Source: Albirhodobacter sp048262715 (GTDB taxonomy: Bacteria > Pseudomonadota > Alphaproteobacteria > Rhodobacterales > Rhodobacteraceae). From it: a stretch of DNA of 64,000 bases. The stretch lies in assembly GCA_048262715.1 (NCBI GenBank), contig JBLXEV010000007.1, positions 186,001 to 250,000 on the forward strand, in the 5' to 3' direction. Each line of letters starts with the position of its first letter. Within the stretch, counting starts at the first letter, position 1. Shown here piece by piece: positions 16,539 through 24,736 of the stretch. Made by a program: the position numbers and the translations under genes. The notes under the pieces were generated by a model. The model worked only from the letters and a program-made list of their open reading frames with translations, ran no database searches and was not told where the DNA came from.

Positions 16539-16565
16539 CGCAGCTTCAGAGTTGTGATCAGGTCG

Positions 16566-16583
16566 GGCCGCCTTCGGGCGGCC
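16566..16583 (+). terminator. attenuator hairpin after the TRAP binding-protein gene
   Basis: GGCCGCC (16566-16572) pairs with GGCGGCC (16577-16583) around a TTCG tetraloop, 27 nt after the stop. No T-run follows. In binding-protein-first operons such hairpins usually protect the upstream mRNA or limit readthrough into the permease genes. Confidence 0.65.
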
Positions 16584-16633
16584 TGATGCGCCGCGTTTTC
16601 TTTCGCGCCCATGCAGACTCAGGATGATATTCC

Positions 16634-17311
16634 ATGACGGCAGATGAAGACCTGCGCCCCCCGCGAGACCAGACGGCACCTGCCGATGTCAAGGTGGCCG
16701 TGACCGACGACGATATCGACGATTCCAAATATATCTCTGGCTTGCCTGGCCTCTTGGGCGTCGTGGATGTGGGGATTGCGCGGATCGAGGCGATTTTGCT
16801 GGCGGCGGGTGTGCTGCTGATGGCGCTGAACACGGTGATCAATGTTATCGGACGCTATGTCTTTGGCGAGAGCGTGTTTTTCTCGGGCGAAGTGAACCAA
16901 GCGCTGATCATCTTGATCACCTTTGCGGGGATTTCCTATGCCGCGCGTCATGGGCGGCATATCCGCATGACGGCCTTTTTTGATGCTTTGCCACCCGCGC
17001 CCCGCAAGGCGCTGATGGTGGTGATCTCGCTCGTCACGGCGGCAGCGATGTTTTTGCTCACCTGGTATGCTGTCGACTATGTTGTGACACAGGCGACGCG
17101 GGGGCGGGTGCTTCCGGCGCTGCGAATTCCGGTGTGGTGGATCATCGTCTGGGCCCCGCTCGGGTTCTTTTTGACGGGCCTGCAATACGGGCTGACCGCG
17201 ATCAAAAACCTTATTCATCCGGAAATTTGGCTCTCGACGAGCACCAAAGAGGGCTATGCGCCCGCCAAGGCCCCTCGCAAGGATGGCCCCCTTCAGGGCG
17301 AGGAGGGCTAA
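16634..17311 (+). CDS. TRAP transporter small permease (DctQ)
   Basis: A 225-residue protein with a polar N-terminus of about 45 residues, then four membrane segments, the topology of DctQ subunits. Family features include the VINVIGRYVFGESVFFSGEV segment and LIILITFAGISYAARHGRHI. It pairs with the large permease to form the sodium-coupled TRAP channel that accepts ligand from the binding protein encoded upstream. Spacing to dctM is 3 nt, so they are co-translated. The long acidic N-terminal extension (MTADEDLRPPRDQTAP onward) is unusual for the family, and no closer downstream start is obvious. Confidence 0.9.
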   Translation: MTADEDLRPPRDQTAPADVKVAVTDDDIDDSKYISGLPGLLGVVDVGIARIEAILLAAGVLLMALNTVINVIGRYVFGESVFFSGEVNQALIILITFAGISYAARHGRHIRMTAFFDALPPAPRKALMVVISLVTAAAMFLLTWYAVDYVVTQATRGRVLPALRIPVWWIIVWAPLGFFLTGLQYGLTAIKNLIHPEIWLSTSTKEGYAPAKAPRKDGPLQGEEG

Positions 17312-17314
17312 GCC

Positions 17315-18601
17315 ATGAGCCTGATGATTTTCGGAACGATGATTTTTCTGTTGCTGTTGGGCTTTCCGATGATGATCCCGCTGATTGCGGGCTCGCTGAT
17401 CGGGTTTGTCGCGCTGTTTGGCGGGGTCGGGCAGCTCGATACGATGATCCAGCAAATCCTCGGCGGGATCCGCCCTGCCAGCCTGATCGCAGTGCCGATG
17501 TTTATCTTTGCCGCCGATATCATGACGCGCGGCCAATCGGCCAACCGATTGATTGATCTTGTGATGTGCTTTGTCGGCCATCTCAAAGGCGGGCTTGCGG
17601 TCTCCACGGCGGCGGCCTGCACGCTGTTTGGCGCGGTGTCCGGCTCGACGCAGGCGACGGTGGTGGCCGTCGGCGGGCCGCTCCGGCCACGAATGCTGAA
17701 GGCGGGATACAAGGATAGCTTCGTACTGGCCCTGATCGTGAACGCTTCCGATATCGCCTTCCTGATCCCGCCCTCGATTGGCATGATCATCTACGGCGTG
17801 GTCTCGGGCACCTCGATCTCTGAACTGTTCATCGCGGGGATCGGGCCAGGTTTGCTGATCTTGCTCCTGTTTTCGATCTATTCCTACATCTATGCGGTGC
17901 GCCATAATGTGCCGGTTGAGGCGAAGGCGACTTGGCGAGAGCGGGGCGCCGCGATCCGGCGCGCGCTTTGGCCCTTGGGCTTTCCGGTCATCATTGTCGG
18001 TGGGATTTACGGCGGGATCTTTTCGCCGACCGAGGCCGCTGCGGCCTGTGTGCTCTATGCGGTGATCCTTGAGATGGGCGTGTTTCGCGAGATGTCGCTG
18101 CGGCAACTCATCGCCACGGCGAAATCGACTGGGCTCATCACCGCCGTTGTCTTCATCCTCGTTGGGGCAGGGGCGGCCTTCTCTTATGTGATCAGCTTCG
18201 CGCAGATCCCGCAGGAGGTTCTGGGCGCGATCGGGATCGATCAGATGGGATCTTATGGCATCTTGTTCACGATCTCGATTGCTTTCTTTGTCGGCTGCAT
18301 GTTCGTCGATCCGATCGTGGTCATTCTGATCTTGGTGCCGATCTTCGCCCCCGTAGTCAGTGCGGCGGGGCTGGATCCGGTGCTGGTGGGCACGATCATC
18401 ACGCTGCAAGTCGCGATTGGCAGTGCCACGCCGCCGTTCGGCTGCGATATCTTCACGGCCATTGCGGTGTTCAAGCGCCCTTATGCAGAAGTCATTCGCG
18501 GCACCCCGCCGTTTATCTTCATGCTGCTGTCGGTTGCGGTTGCGTTGATCTTCTTCCCGCAGATCGCCCTGTTCCTGCGCGACCTCGCCTTCGCGAAATA
18601 G
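17315..18601 (+). CDS. TRAP transporter large permease (DctM)
   Basis: A 428-residue protein with about 12 hydrophobic segments and DctM family blocks: AVPMFIFAADIMTRG, LFGAVSGSTQATVVAVGGPL and PPSIGMIIYGVVSGTSISEL. It is the membrane transport subunit of the TRAP system whose binding protein and small subunit lie directly upstream. GGAGG stands 8 nt before the ATG. No terminator follows before the pccB control region, so transcription could run on into pccB; the operator cluster in the 170-nt gap argues for an independent pccB promoter. Confidence 0.92.
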   Translation: MSLMIFGTMIFLLLLGFPMMIPLIAGSLIGFVALFGGVGQLDTMIQQILGGIRPASLIAVPMFIFAADIMTRGQSANRLIDLVMCFVGHLKGGLAVSTAAACTLFGAVSGSTQATVVAVGGPLRPRMLKAGYKDSFVLALIVNASDIAFLIPPSIGMIIYGVVSGTSISELFIAGIGPGLLILLLFSIYSYIYAVRHNVPVEAKATWRERGAAIRRALWPLGFPVIIVGGIYGGIFSPTEAAAACVLYAVILEMGVFREMSLRQLIATAKSTGLITAVVFILVGAGAAFSYVISFAQIPQEVLGAIGIDQMGSYGILFTISIAFFVGCMFVDPIVVILILVPIFAPVVSAAGLDPVLVGTIITLQVAIGSATPPFGCDIFTAIAVFKRPYAEVIRGTPPFIFMLLSVAVALIFFPQIALFLRDLAFAK

Positions 18602-18652
18602 GGCGCGCCAGAGATCGCGGGGCGGAGATTGTGGTGAGTGGTAGCTGCAATG

Positions 18653-18735
18653 TTTGCGGATTTGCAATTTGCACTTATTGTATTGGCAAAAATTTGCAAA
18701 GTTGCGCAAATCCGCTTGGTCGTTTGCGTTTGCAC
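18653..18735. promoter_or_regulatory. PccR operator region upstream of pccB
   Basis: Six TTTGC-type half-sites crowd this stretch: TTTGCGGA (18653), TTTGCAAT (18661), TTGGCAAA (18683), an exact TTTGCAAA (18693-18700), TGCGCAAA (18703), and TTTGCG with TTTGCAC near 18722-18735. The three central octamers are spaced 10 bp apart. GCGGATTTGC (18656-18665) and GCAAATCCGC (18706-18715) form a perfect 10-bp inverted repeat enclosing the core. This fits PccR control of pccB, known in R. sphaeroides. Confidence 0.7.
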
Positions 18736-18771
18736 AGATAGGGTGTCCAAAATATGCCTGCGGAGGACGCC

Positions 18772-20304
18772 ATGAAAGATATTCTCGAACAGCTCGAAAC
18801 CCGCCGCGAGGCTGCCCGCCAAGGGGGCGGTCAGCGCCGGATCGATGCACAGCACGCCAAGGGCAAACTCACCGCGCGCGAGCGGGTCGAGCTGCTTCTG
18901 GACGAGGGCTCGTTCGAGGAGTTCGACATGTTCAAGGCGCATCGCTGCACCGATTTTGGCATGGAGGCCGATCGTCCCGCAGGCGATGGCGTGATCACCG
19001 GATGGGGCACCGTGAATGGCCGCATGGTCTATGTGTTCTCTCAGGATTTCACGGTCTTCGGCGGCTCGCTTTCCGAAACTCATGCCGAGAAAATCTGCAA
19101 GATCATGGATATGGCGATGCAAAACGGCGCGCCAGTGATCGGGATGAACGATTCCGGCGGCGCGCGGATCCAAGAGGGCGTGGCCTCCTTGGCGGGCTAT
19201 GCCGAGGTGTTCCAGCGCAATATCATGGCCTCGGGCGTGGTGCCGCAGATCTCGCTGATCATGGGGCCTTGCGCGGGCGGCGCGGTCTATTCGCCAGCGA
19301 TGACCGATTTCATCTTCATGGTCAAAGACAGCTCTTACATGTTTGTCACCGGCCCTGACGTAGTGAAAACCGTGACCAATGAGGTCGTCACCGCCGAGGA
19401 ATTGGGCGGGGCCTCGACCCATACCAAAAAATCTTCGGTGGCCGATGGGGCTTATGAGAATGACGTGGAAGCAATTGCCGAAACCCGCCGCCTGATTGAC
19501 TTCTTGCCGCTCTCAAACCGCGAAAAGGCCCCTGTGCGCCCGTTCTTTGATGATGTCGCGCGGATTGAGGAAAGCCTTGATACGCTGATCCCCGACAATC
19601 CGAATGCGCCTTATGACATGAAAGAGCTGATCGCGAAGATCGCGGATGAGGGGGATTTCTTCGAGATCCAGAAGGATTTCGCGGGCAATATCCTGACCGG
19701 CTTTATCCGGCTCGAAGGGCAGACCGTGGGCGTGGTCGCGAACCAGCCGATGGTGCTTGCGGGCTGCCTCGATATTGATAGCTCGCGCAAAGCGGCGCGT
19801 TTCGTGCGGTTCTGCGATGCGTTCGAGATCCCGATCCTGACGCTGGTCGATGTGCCGGGCTTCCTGCCGGGCACATCGCAGGAATACGGCGGCGTCATCA
19901 AGCACGGCGCGAAGCTGCTGTTTGCTTACGGTGAGGCGACGGTGCCGAAAGTGACGGTGATCACCCGCAAAGCTTACGGCGGCGCCTATGACGTGATGGC
20001 CTCGAAACACCTGCGCGGCGATTTCAACTATGCTTGGCCCACGGCGGAGATCGCGGTGATGGGGGCGAAGGGCGCGGTGGAGATCCTCTATCGTTCCGAG
20101 CTCAAAGATCCCGAGAAAATCGCGGCGCGCACCAAGGATTACGAGACCCGTTTTGCGAACCCGTTTGTGGCTGCTGAAAAAGGCTTTATCGACGAAGTGA
20201 TCCAGCCCCGCTCCACCCGACGCCGTGTCGCCCGCGCATTTGCCAGCCTTCGCTCGAAGAAGCTGTCCAATCCGTGGAAAAAACACGATAACATCCCCCT
20301 GTAA
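18772..20304 (+). CDS. pccB: propionyl-CoA carboxylase beta chain
   Basis: A 510-residue carboxyltransferase subunit. With PccA it converts propionyl-CoA to (S)-methylmalonyl-CoA, the entry step towards succinyl-CoA and a required step in the ethylmalonyl-CoA pathway of acetate assimilation. Family blocks include GMNDSGGARIQEGVASLAGY, IMGPCAGGAVYSPAMTDF and VDVPGFLPGTSQEYGGVIKH. The ATG at 18772 with GGAGG five bases upstream gives MKDILEQLETRRE; an earlier in-frame start is inferior. The TTTGCAAA cluster upstream points to PccR control. Subunit genes are split, with pccA about 2.4 kb downstream. Confidence 0.96.
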   Translation: MKDILEQLETRREAARQGGGQRRIDAQHAKGKLTARERVELLLDEGSFEEFDMFKAHRCTDFGMEADRPAGDGVITGWGTVNGRMVYVFSQDFTVFGGSLSETHAEKICKIMDMAMQNGAPVIGMNDSGGARIQEGVASLAGYAEVFQRNIMASGVVPQISLIMGPCAGGAVYSPAMTDFIFMVKDSSYMFVTGPDVVKTVTNEVVTAEELGGASTHTKKSSVADGAYENDVEAIAETRRLIDFLPLSNREKAPVRPFFDDVARIEESLDTLIPDNPNAPYDMKELIAKIADEGDFFEIQKDFAGNILTGFIRLEGQTVGVVANQPMVLAGCLDIDSSRKAARFVRFCDAFEIPILTLVDVPGFLPGTSQEYGGVIKHGAKLLFAYGEATVPKVTVITRKAYGGAYDVMASKHLRGDFNYAWPTAEIAVMGAKGAVEILYRSELKDPEKIAARTKDYETRFANPFVAAEKGFIDEVIQPRSTRRRVARAFASLRSKKLSNPWKKHDNIPL

Positions 20305-20327
20305 GGTTCATACGGGGGCGCATAGCA

Positions 20328-21089
20328 ATGCTATTGCAAATCAATATCGCGCAGGCCGCCGAGGCTATGCCGGTTCAGGCGCTGGATTTGACGGTTTTTG
20401 ACCGCTCTGATCTGGCGAATCTGATCCTGCAACGCTCGGAAGTGCTCTACGATGTCCCGAGATCCGGCGCGGTGATCCGTGCGTGGAACTCGGGCGACGT
20501 CGGGCCGCTGGAGGCGCAGGTGGATCGCTTGGGCGAGGAGATCGCACGGCGGGCTGCGGGTGTCATCTATGCTGAATATCAGGCGATGCAGGGCGATATG
20601 GCGGGGATCAATCCGCGCCATATCGCCGATATCGGCTGTGGCTACGGGTTCTTCACATTGTTCGCAGCGCAGGAATTCGGCTGCGATGTGACGCTGATTG
20701 ATCTGGAAAATAACGATCGTCGTCATTTCGGTTTTGCCGCAGAGGCGGCAGCCTATTCGTCGCTGAGCGTGGCGAAAAAGCTATTTGTTGCCAATGGGAT
20801 CTCGGATTCGAAGATCACCTGCATCAATCCCGCCGAGGACGATGTCTTGGCGATTGCGCGGCCGGATCTGGCGATTTCCTTCCTGTCTTGCGGGTTCCAT
20901 TATCCGGTCGATAGCTATCTGGAATTCTTCCGCAACACGGTCACCGATAACGGCACGCTGATCCTCGATCTGCGCGAGAGCAACGCGCTGGAGCAGTTGC
21001 GGAAAATCTCGCCGCTCGGCGGGATTGCCGATCTGGATGGCCCGCCCAAAGTCCTGCGCATCTTGTTGCGGAAAGGCGGGGCAGCATGA
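20328..21089 (+). CDS. SAM-dependent methyltransferase-like protein
   Basis: A 253-residue protein with a Rossmann methyltransferase core from about residue 95. Motif I is IADIGCGYGFFTLFA, the acidic loop is VTLIDLENND, and a late strand is GTLILDLRESN. The N-terminal 90 residues are helical and not recognised. The substrate is unknown; its place 23 nt after pccB and translational coupling to the next gene suggest expression with the propionate genes, but no step of that pathway needs a methyltransferase. It ends in an ATGA overlap with the downstream gene. Confidence 0.72.
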   Translation: MLLQINIAQAAEAMPVQALDLTVFDRSDLANLILQRSEVLYDVPRSGAVIRAWNSGDVGPLEAQVDRLGEEIARRAAGVIYAEYQAMQGDMAGINPRHIADIGCGYGFFTLFAAQEFGCDVTLIDLENNDRRHFGFAAEAAAYSSLSVAKKLFVANGISDSKITCINPAEDDVLAIARPDLAISFLSCGFHYPVDSYLEFFRNTVTDNGTLILDLRESNALEQLRKISPLGGIADLDGPPKVLRILLRKGGAA

Positions 21090-21511
21090 GCGAAGCAGTT
21101 GTTGCGACGGCCTCCGTGGCCTTCGCGCAAGCCATGATGGTGTTTCGTCCCGAGCCCGCGCTCGCGGGGCAGGGGATCAAACTGCCCTCCGGCCAGACCG
21201 TCACTTGGGTCGATGCGATCCATGATGCGCAGGGGACGGAGGGCAGCGCGATGCGGTTCCGCTTCCTCGCGCCTGCGATCTCGGGGCGGGGCGCGTTGGA
21301 TGTCGAGGACGCGCTCTCCGATATCGCATGGCTTTGCGAGAATTTCGCCCTCGCGCGGATCCCCAATCCGGGGCCACAGGTCAATCAGATCGTGGTCTCT
21401 TTGATGGACCGAGAAGTCCCCTTCGGCGAAGCCGATGAGACTGTCACCCAATATTTCGATGCCTTCAATATCACGAATGGCACCTGCGAACTGGAGCTCT
21501 TTTATGATTAA
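21086..21511 (+). CDS. small conserved protein, DUF6497-like (tentative)
   Basis: A 141-residue protein whose N-terminal 30 residues (MSEAVVATASVAFAQAMMVF) look like a weak signal or membrane segment, followed by LPSGQTVTWVDAIHDAQG and MRFRFLAPAISGRGALDVED. This resembles small rhodobacterial proteins grouped as DUF6497, which have no assigned function. The start overlaps the methyltransferase stop (ATGA), and the stop overlaps the next gene by 8 nt, so all three form a tightly coupled set. An internal ATG at 21134 is an alternative start. The DUF assignment is from memory. Confidence 0.6.
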   Translation: MSEAVVATASVAFAQAMMVFRPEPALAGQGIKLPSGQTVTWVDAIHDAQGTEGSAMRFRFLAPAISGRGALDVEDALSDIAWLCENFALARIPNPGPQVNQIVVSLMDREVPFGEADETVTQYFDAFNITNGTCELELFYD

Positions 21512-21899
21512 GCATCGCGGCTTCCCGGGGCGTCTGCCCTCCACCGATTTTCAATTCGTGATCCGTCGCGCCAATAAAAAAGGCCCGACCAAGATCATCA
21601 AACGCGAGCGTTATAAGGATCGCGCCCCTGCCGATCGCCGCGCCGATGCGGGCTTCATGGCTGCGCTGTGGAACCATTTCGGCGAAGAGCCGTTCGAGCG
21701 GGGCAATCTGGATGCGGCGCGGATCTCGTGGCTGTTTGGCCGCGAGGTTGTGCCGGCGGAAGATCCGTTCGATCCGTGTTCCTATGATGCGCTTTTGCGC
21801 ATTGATGTGGCCAAGGCCGAGATCGCATTCCCCGAAGTCTTCGCAAAGGATGCGGAGCAGATCGAATGGGATGCAGAAGACGAGTGGGAGGACGAGTAA
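21504..21899 (+). CDS. small acidic-tailed hypothetical protein
   Basis: A 131-residue protein of no recognised family. The first half is basic (FVIRRANKKGPTKIIKRERY), the middle contains FMAALWNHFGEEPFERGNLD, and the end is strongly acidic (EQIEWDAEDEWEDE). The start at 21504 lies 8 nt inside the upstream gene with GGAG 8 nt before it, so it is probably translated by coupling. It closes the three-gene run between pccB and the structured gap before the lipoprotein gene. The bipolar charge might suit nucleic-acid or protein binding, but that is speculation. Confidence 0.6.
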   Translation: MIKHRGFPGRLPSTDFQFVIRRANKKGPTKIIKRERYKDRAPADRRADAGFMAALWNHFGEEPFERGNLDAARISWLFGREVVPAEDPFDPCSYDALLRIDVAKAEIAFPEVFAKDAEQIEWDAEDEWEDE

Positions 21900-22323
21900 G
21901 CATGGTCCCGCCGAGGCTTTCCCTGATCTGGCACGATTCTGCCGAAGGCCGCGCCTGCGGCCAATCGGCTTTTGCCAATCAGGGCGTCTCGGCGCATGCT
22001 ACCGGTGCGCGGGTCATGACCCCTGAGACACCTGCGCGGGGGGGAAGCAAGGCTTCCACACCCCTTACCCCTTCCCCCGACTGCGGGTCTGGCCCTGTCC
22101 CGGCCAGACCCGAACTTTCGTCTCGGAAACTTAAGGTTGATGCTCTGTCTCTGAGGCCCTCTCGCAAGGGGGCTGTTCCGCGCTCGGCGGAACCGCGCGA
22201 CATTCGGCGAAATCGCGCCCATCACGGGAGCGTGATCGTTCTCGCGCGCAGATATTCCTGTGCGCGGTTTAAAAACGCGCTAGAATCCGTGGGATATAAA
22301 CATTCCACTGGAGGCAGACACAC
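21900..22323. other. 424-nt intergenic region with strong stem-loops
   Basis: No gene is supported. Two perfect hairpins stand out: GGAAGC-AAG-GCTTCC (22043-22057), and an 11-bp stem CGGGTCTGGCC (22084-22094) with GGCCAGACCCG (22102-22112). An imperfect dyad GCGCGGTTTAAAAACGCGC (22262-22280) overlaps a possible -10 (TAGAAT, 22281-22286) for the lipoprotein gene. The hairpins could terminate the pccB run, or the region could be a small RNA; nothing here decides between them. Confidence 0.5.
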
Positions 22324-22536
22324 ATGCTTAAATCCTCGTTCTTCATCGCCCTTGTTGGCGCGACTGCTCTTTCCGGCTGCATGGCAACCGACGGCGAGCG
22401 CGCGCTCGGCGGTGCTGCGGCAGGTGCCGTTATTGCTGACGCAACCGATCAGAACATGGTTGCAGGCGCTGCGCTCGGCGCGCTGGCAGGCAGCTATTGC
22501 GACGACGCAGGTCTTTGCAGCCGTCGCGGCTACTAA
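22324..22536 (+). CDS. small glycine-zipper lipoprotein
   Basis: A 70-residue protein with a lipoprotein signal: MLKSSFFIALVGATALSGC, lipobox LSGC with Cys19. The mature part has a glycine-zipper-like run (ALGGAAAGAVIADATD, then VAGAALGALAGSYCDD) and a C-terminal Cys pair. Such tiny glycine-zipper lipoproteins are usually envelope proteins of unknown role. GGAGG lies 9 nt upstream of the ATG. A 12-bp intrinsic terminator lies about 90 nt downstream, making it monocistronic. Confidence 0.8.
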   Translation: MLKSSFFIALVGATALSGCMATDGERALGGAAAGAVIADATDQNMVAGAALGALAGSYCDDAGLCSRRGY

Positions 22537-22624
22537 GCCGCGCAAGACGGTATCGGCTTCTAAGCCGCATAATACGGATACCCTGACGGGCGGCCAAAGC
22601 TGCTTTCACAGGGAGTCGCATTCA

Positions 22625-22656
22625 CGCCACCGGAGCCTTCGCTCCGGTGGCGTTTT
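22625..22656 (+). terminator. strong intrinsic terminator
   Basis: CGCCACCGGAGC (22625-22636) and GCTCCGGTGGCG (22641-22652) form a perfect 12-bp stem with a CTTC loop, followed by TTTT. It isolates the lipoprotein gene from pccA, so pccA needs its own promoter in the 75 nt before its start. Confidence 0.92.
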
Positions 22657-22731
22657 GCGTCTCATACCCGAGACAGATTATCAAAAACGCGGGCGCGCGA
22701 GGCTGCGCGCCCATGAGGGAAGGGGCTGACT

Positions 22732-24735
22732 ATGTTCAAGAAAATCCTGATTGCGAACCGTGGCGAGATCGCGTGTCGTGTGATCAAATCGGCGCAGAAG
22801 ATGGGCATCAAGACGGTTGCCGTCTATTCCGATGCGGATCGCAATGCGCTGCATGTGAAGATGGCCGATGAGGCGGTGCATATCGGGGCCTCTCCTGCCA
22901 ACCAATCCTATATCGTGATTGATAAGATCATGGATGCGATCCGTCAGACGGGCGCAGAGGCGGTGCATCCGGGCTATGGCTTCCTCTCCGAGAACATGAA
23001 ATTCGCCGAAGCGCTGGAGAAAGAGGGCGTTGTGTTCATCGGGCCCCCGTCCTCCGCGATTGAGAGCATGGGCGATAAGATCACCTCGAAGAAACTCGCG
23101 ATGGAGGCGGGCGTCTCCACCGTGCCGGGCTATATGGGGCTGATCGCGGATGCGGAGGAGGCGGTGAAAATCTCCGGCGAGATCGGCTATCCGGTTATGA
23201 TCAAGGCCTCCGCAGGCGGTGGCGGCAAGGGCATGCGGATCGCGTGGTCGGAATCGGAGGTCAAAGAAGGCTTCGAGTCGTCCAAGAACGAGGCCGCGAA
23301 TTCCTTCGGAGATGATCGGATCTTCATCGAGAAATTCGTCACCCAGCCGCGCCATATCGAAATTCAGGTTTTGGCCGATAAGCATGGCAATTGCGTCTAT
23401 CTGCATGAGCGCGAATGCTCGATCCAGCGCCGCAACCAAAAGGTGATCGAGGAAGCGCCCTCGCCCTTCTTGGATGAGGCGACCCGTAAAGCGATGGGGG
23501 CACAGGCCTGCGCATTGGCGCAAGCGGTGGGCTATACCTCGGCAGGCACGGTGGAATTCATCGTCGATGGCAATCGCAACTTCTACTTCCTTGAGATGAA
23601 CACCCGTTTGCAGGTGGAGCATCCGGTGACCGAGTTGATCACCGGCGTTGACCTTGTCGAGCAGATGATCCGCGTCGCCGCAGGCGCGCCGCTGCCTTTC
23701 AAGCAAGAGGATCTGAAGATCAACGGCTGGGCGATGGAAAGCCGCCTTTACGCCGAGGATCCCTATCGCAACTTCCTGCCCTCGATTGGCCGCCTGACCC
23801 GCTATCGTCCGCCCGTTGAGGGGAAGACTGAGCGCGGCGGCATCGTGCGCAATGATACGGGCGTGTTTGAAGGCGGCGAGATTTCGATGTTCTACGACCC
23901 GATGATCGCCAAGCTCTGCACATGGGCGCCGACGCGCGGTGAGGCGATTGAGGAAATGCGCCTCGCGCTTGATACGTTCGAGGTGGAGGGGATCGGCCAC
24001 AACCTGCCGTTCTGCGCTGCCGTGATGGACCATCCGAAATTCGTCTCCGGCGATATGACCACGGCCTTCATTGCCGAGGAGTTCCCCGACGGGTTTGACG
24101 GTACCGTGCTGGACGAGCCGACCCTCAAACGCGTTGCTGCCGCCGTCACAGCGATGAATTTCGTGGCTGAAGTGCGCCGCACGCGGATTTCCGGCACGCT
24201 GGGCAATCACGAGCGCAAGGTGGGCTCGGATTGGGTCGTGACACTGCAAGGGGCCGAGTTCGCGGTGACAATCGCGGCGGATCATGACGGCTCCACCGTG
24301 CGCTTCGCCGATGGCACAGCGCACCGCGTCACCTCCGACTGGACACCGGGCCAGCCGCTTGCGACTTTGAGCGTGGACGGGATGCCCTTGGTGCTCAAGA
24401 GCGCCAAGATCCCCTCGGGCTTCCGCATTCGCACCCGTGGCGCGGATCTCAAAGCGCATGTGCGCTCGCCGCGTCAGGCCGAACTGGCCAAGCTGATGCC
24501 GGAGAAACTGCCGCCCGATACCTCGAAATTCCTGCTCTGCCCGATGCCGGGTCTGGTCGTGAAGATCAACGTGGCCGAGGGCGACGAGGTGCAGGAAGGT
24601 CAGGCGCTGGCGACGGTTGAGGCGATGAAGATGGAGAATATCCTGCGGGCCGAACGCAAGGGGATCGTAAAATCGGTCTCGGCCACTGCGGGCGCCTCGC
24701 TGAAGGTCGACGAAGTGATCATGGAGTTCGAATAA
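22732..24735 (+). CDS. pccA: propionyl-CoA carboxylase alpha chain (biotin carboxylase)
   Basis: A 667-residue biotin-dependent subunit. The N-terminal biotin carboxylase (MFKKILIANRGEIACRVIKS) has the ATP-grasp loop ASAGGGGKGMRIAW and FLEMNTRLQVEHPVTELITG. The C-terminal carrier domain has EAMKMEN with the biotinylated Lys633, 34 residues before the end. A middle region links the two, as in PccA rather than short AccC. It forms propionyl-CoA carboxylase with PccB. No TTTGCAAA site is seen just upstream, consistent with reports that pccB is the regulated subunit. The next gene starts 1 nt after its stop. Confidence 0.96.
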   Translation: MFKKILIANRGEIACRVIKSAQKMGIKTVAVYSDADRNALHVKMADEAVHIGASPANQSYIVIDKIMDAIRQTGAEAVHPGYGFLSENMKFAEALEKEGVVFIGPPSSAIESMGDKITSKKLAMEAGVSTVPGYMGLIADAEEAVKISGEIGYPVMIKASAGGGGKGMRIAWSESEVKEGFESSKNEAANSFGDDRIFIEKFVTQPRHIEIQVLADKHGNCVYLHERECSIQRRNQKVIEEAPSPFLDEATRKAMGAQACALAQAVGYTSAGTVEFIVDGNRNFYFLEMNTRLQVEHPVTELITGVDLVEQMIRVAAGAPLPFKQEDLKINGWAMESRLYAEDPYRNFLPSIGRLTRYRPPVEGKTERGGIVRNDTGVFEGGEISMFYDPMIAKLCTWAPTRGEAIEEMRLALDTFEVEGIGHNLPFCAAVMDHPKFVSGDMTTAFIAEEFPDGFDGTVLDEPTLKRVAAAVTAMNFVAEVRRTRISGTLGNHERKVGSDWVVTLQGAEFAVTIAADHDGSTVRFADGTAHRVTSDWTPGQPLATLSVDGMPLVLKSAKIPSGFRIRTRGADLKAHVRSPRQAELAKLMPEKLPPDTSKFLLCPMPGLVVKINVAEGDEVQEGQALATVEAMKMENILRAERKGIVKSVSATAGASLKVDEVIMEFE

Positions 24736-24736
24736 G

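Noticed and set aside
16619..18850. Long antisense open frame of more than 700 codons opposite the TRAP permease genes
   Set aside because: It is an Arg/Asp/His-rich shadow of two well-supported TRAP genes, produced by GC-rich third positions. No ribosome-binding site or domain is seen.
20340..20350. TTGCAAAT at the start of the methyltransferase gene as a PccR site
   Set aside because: Single imperfect half-site inside the coding region, without a partner at the expected spacing.
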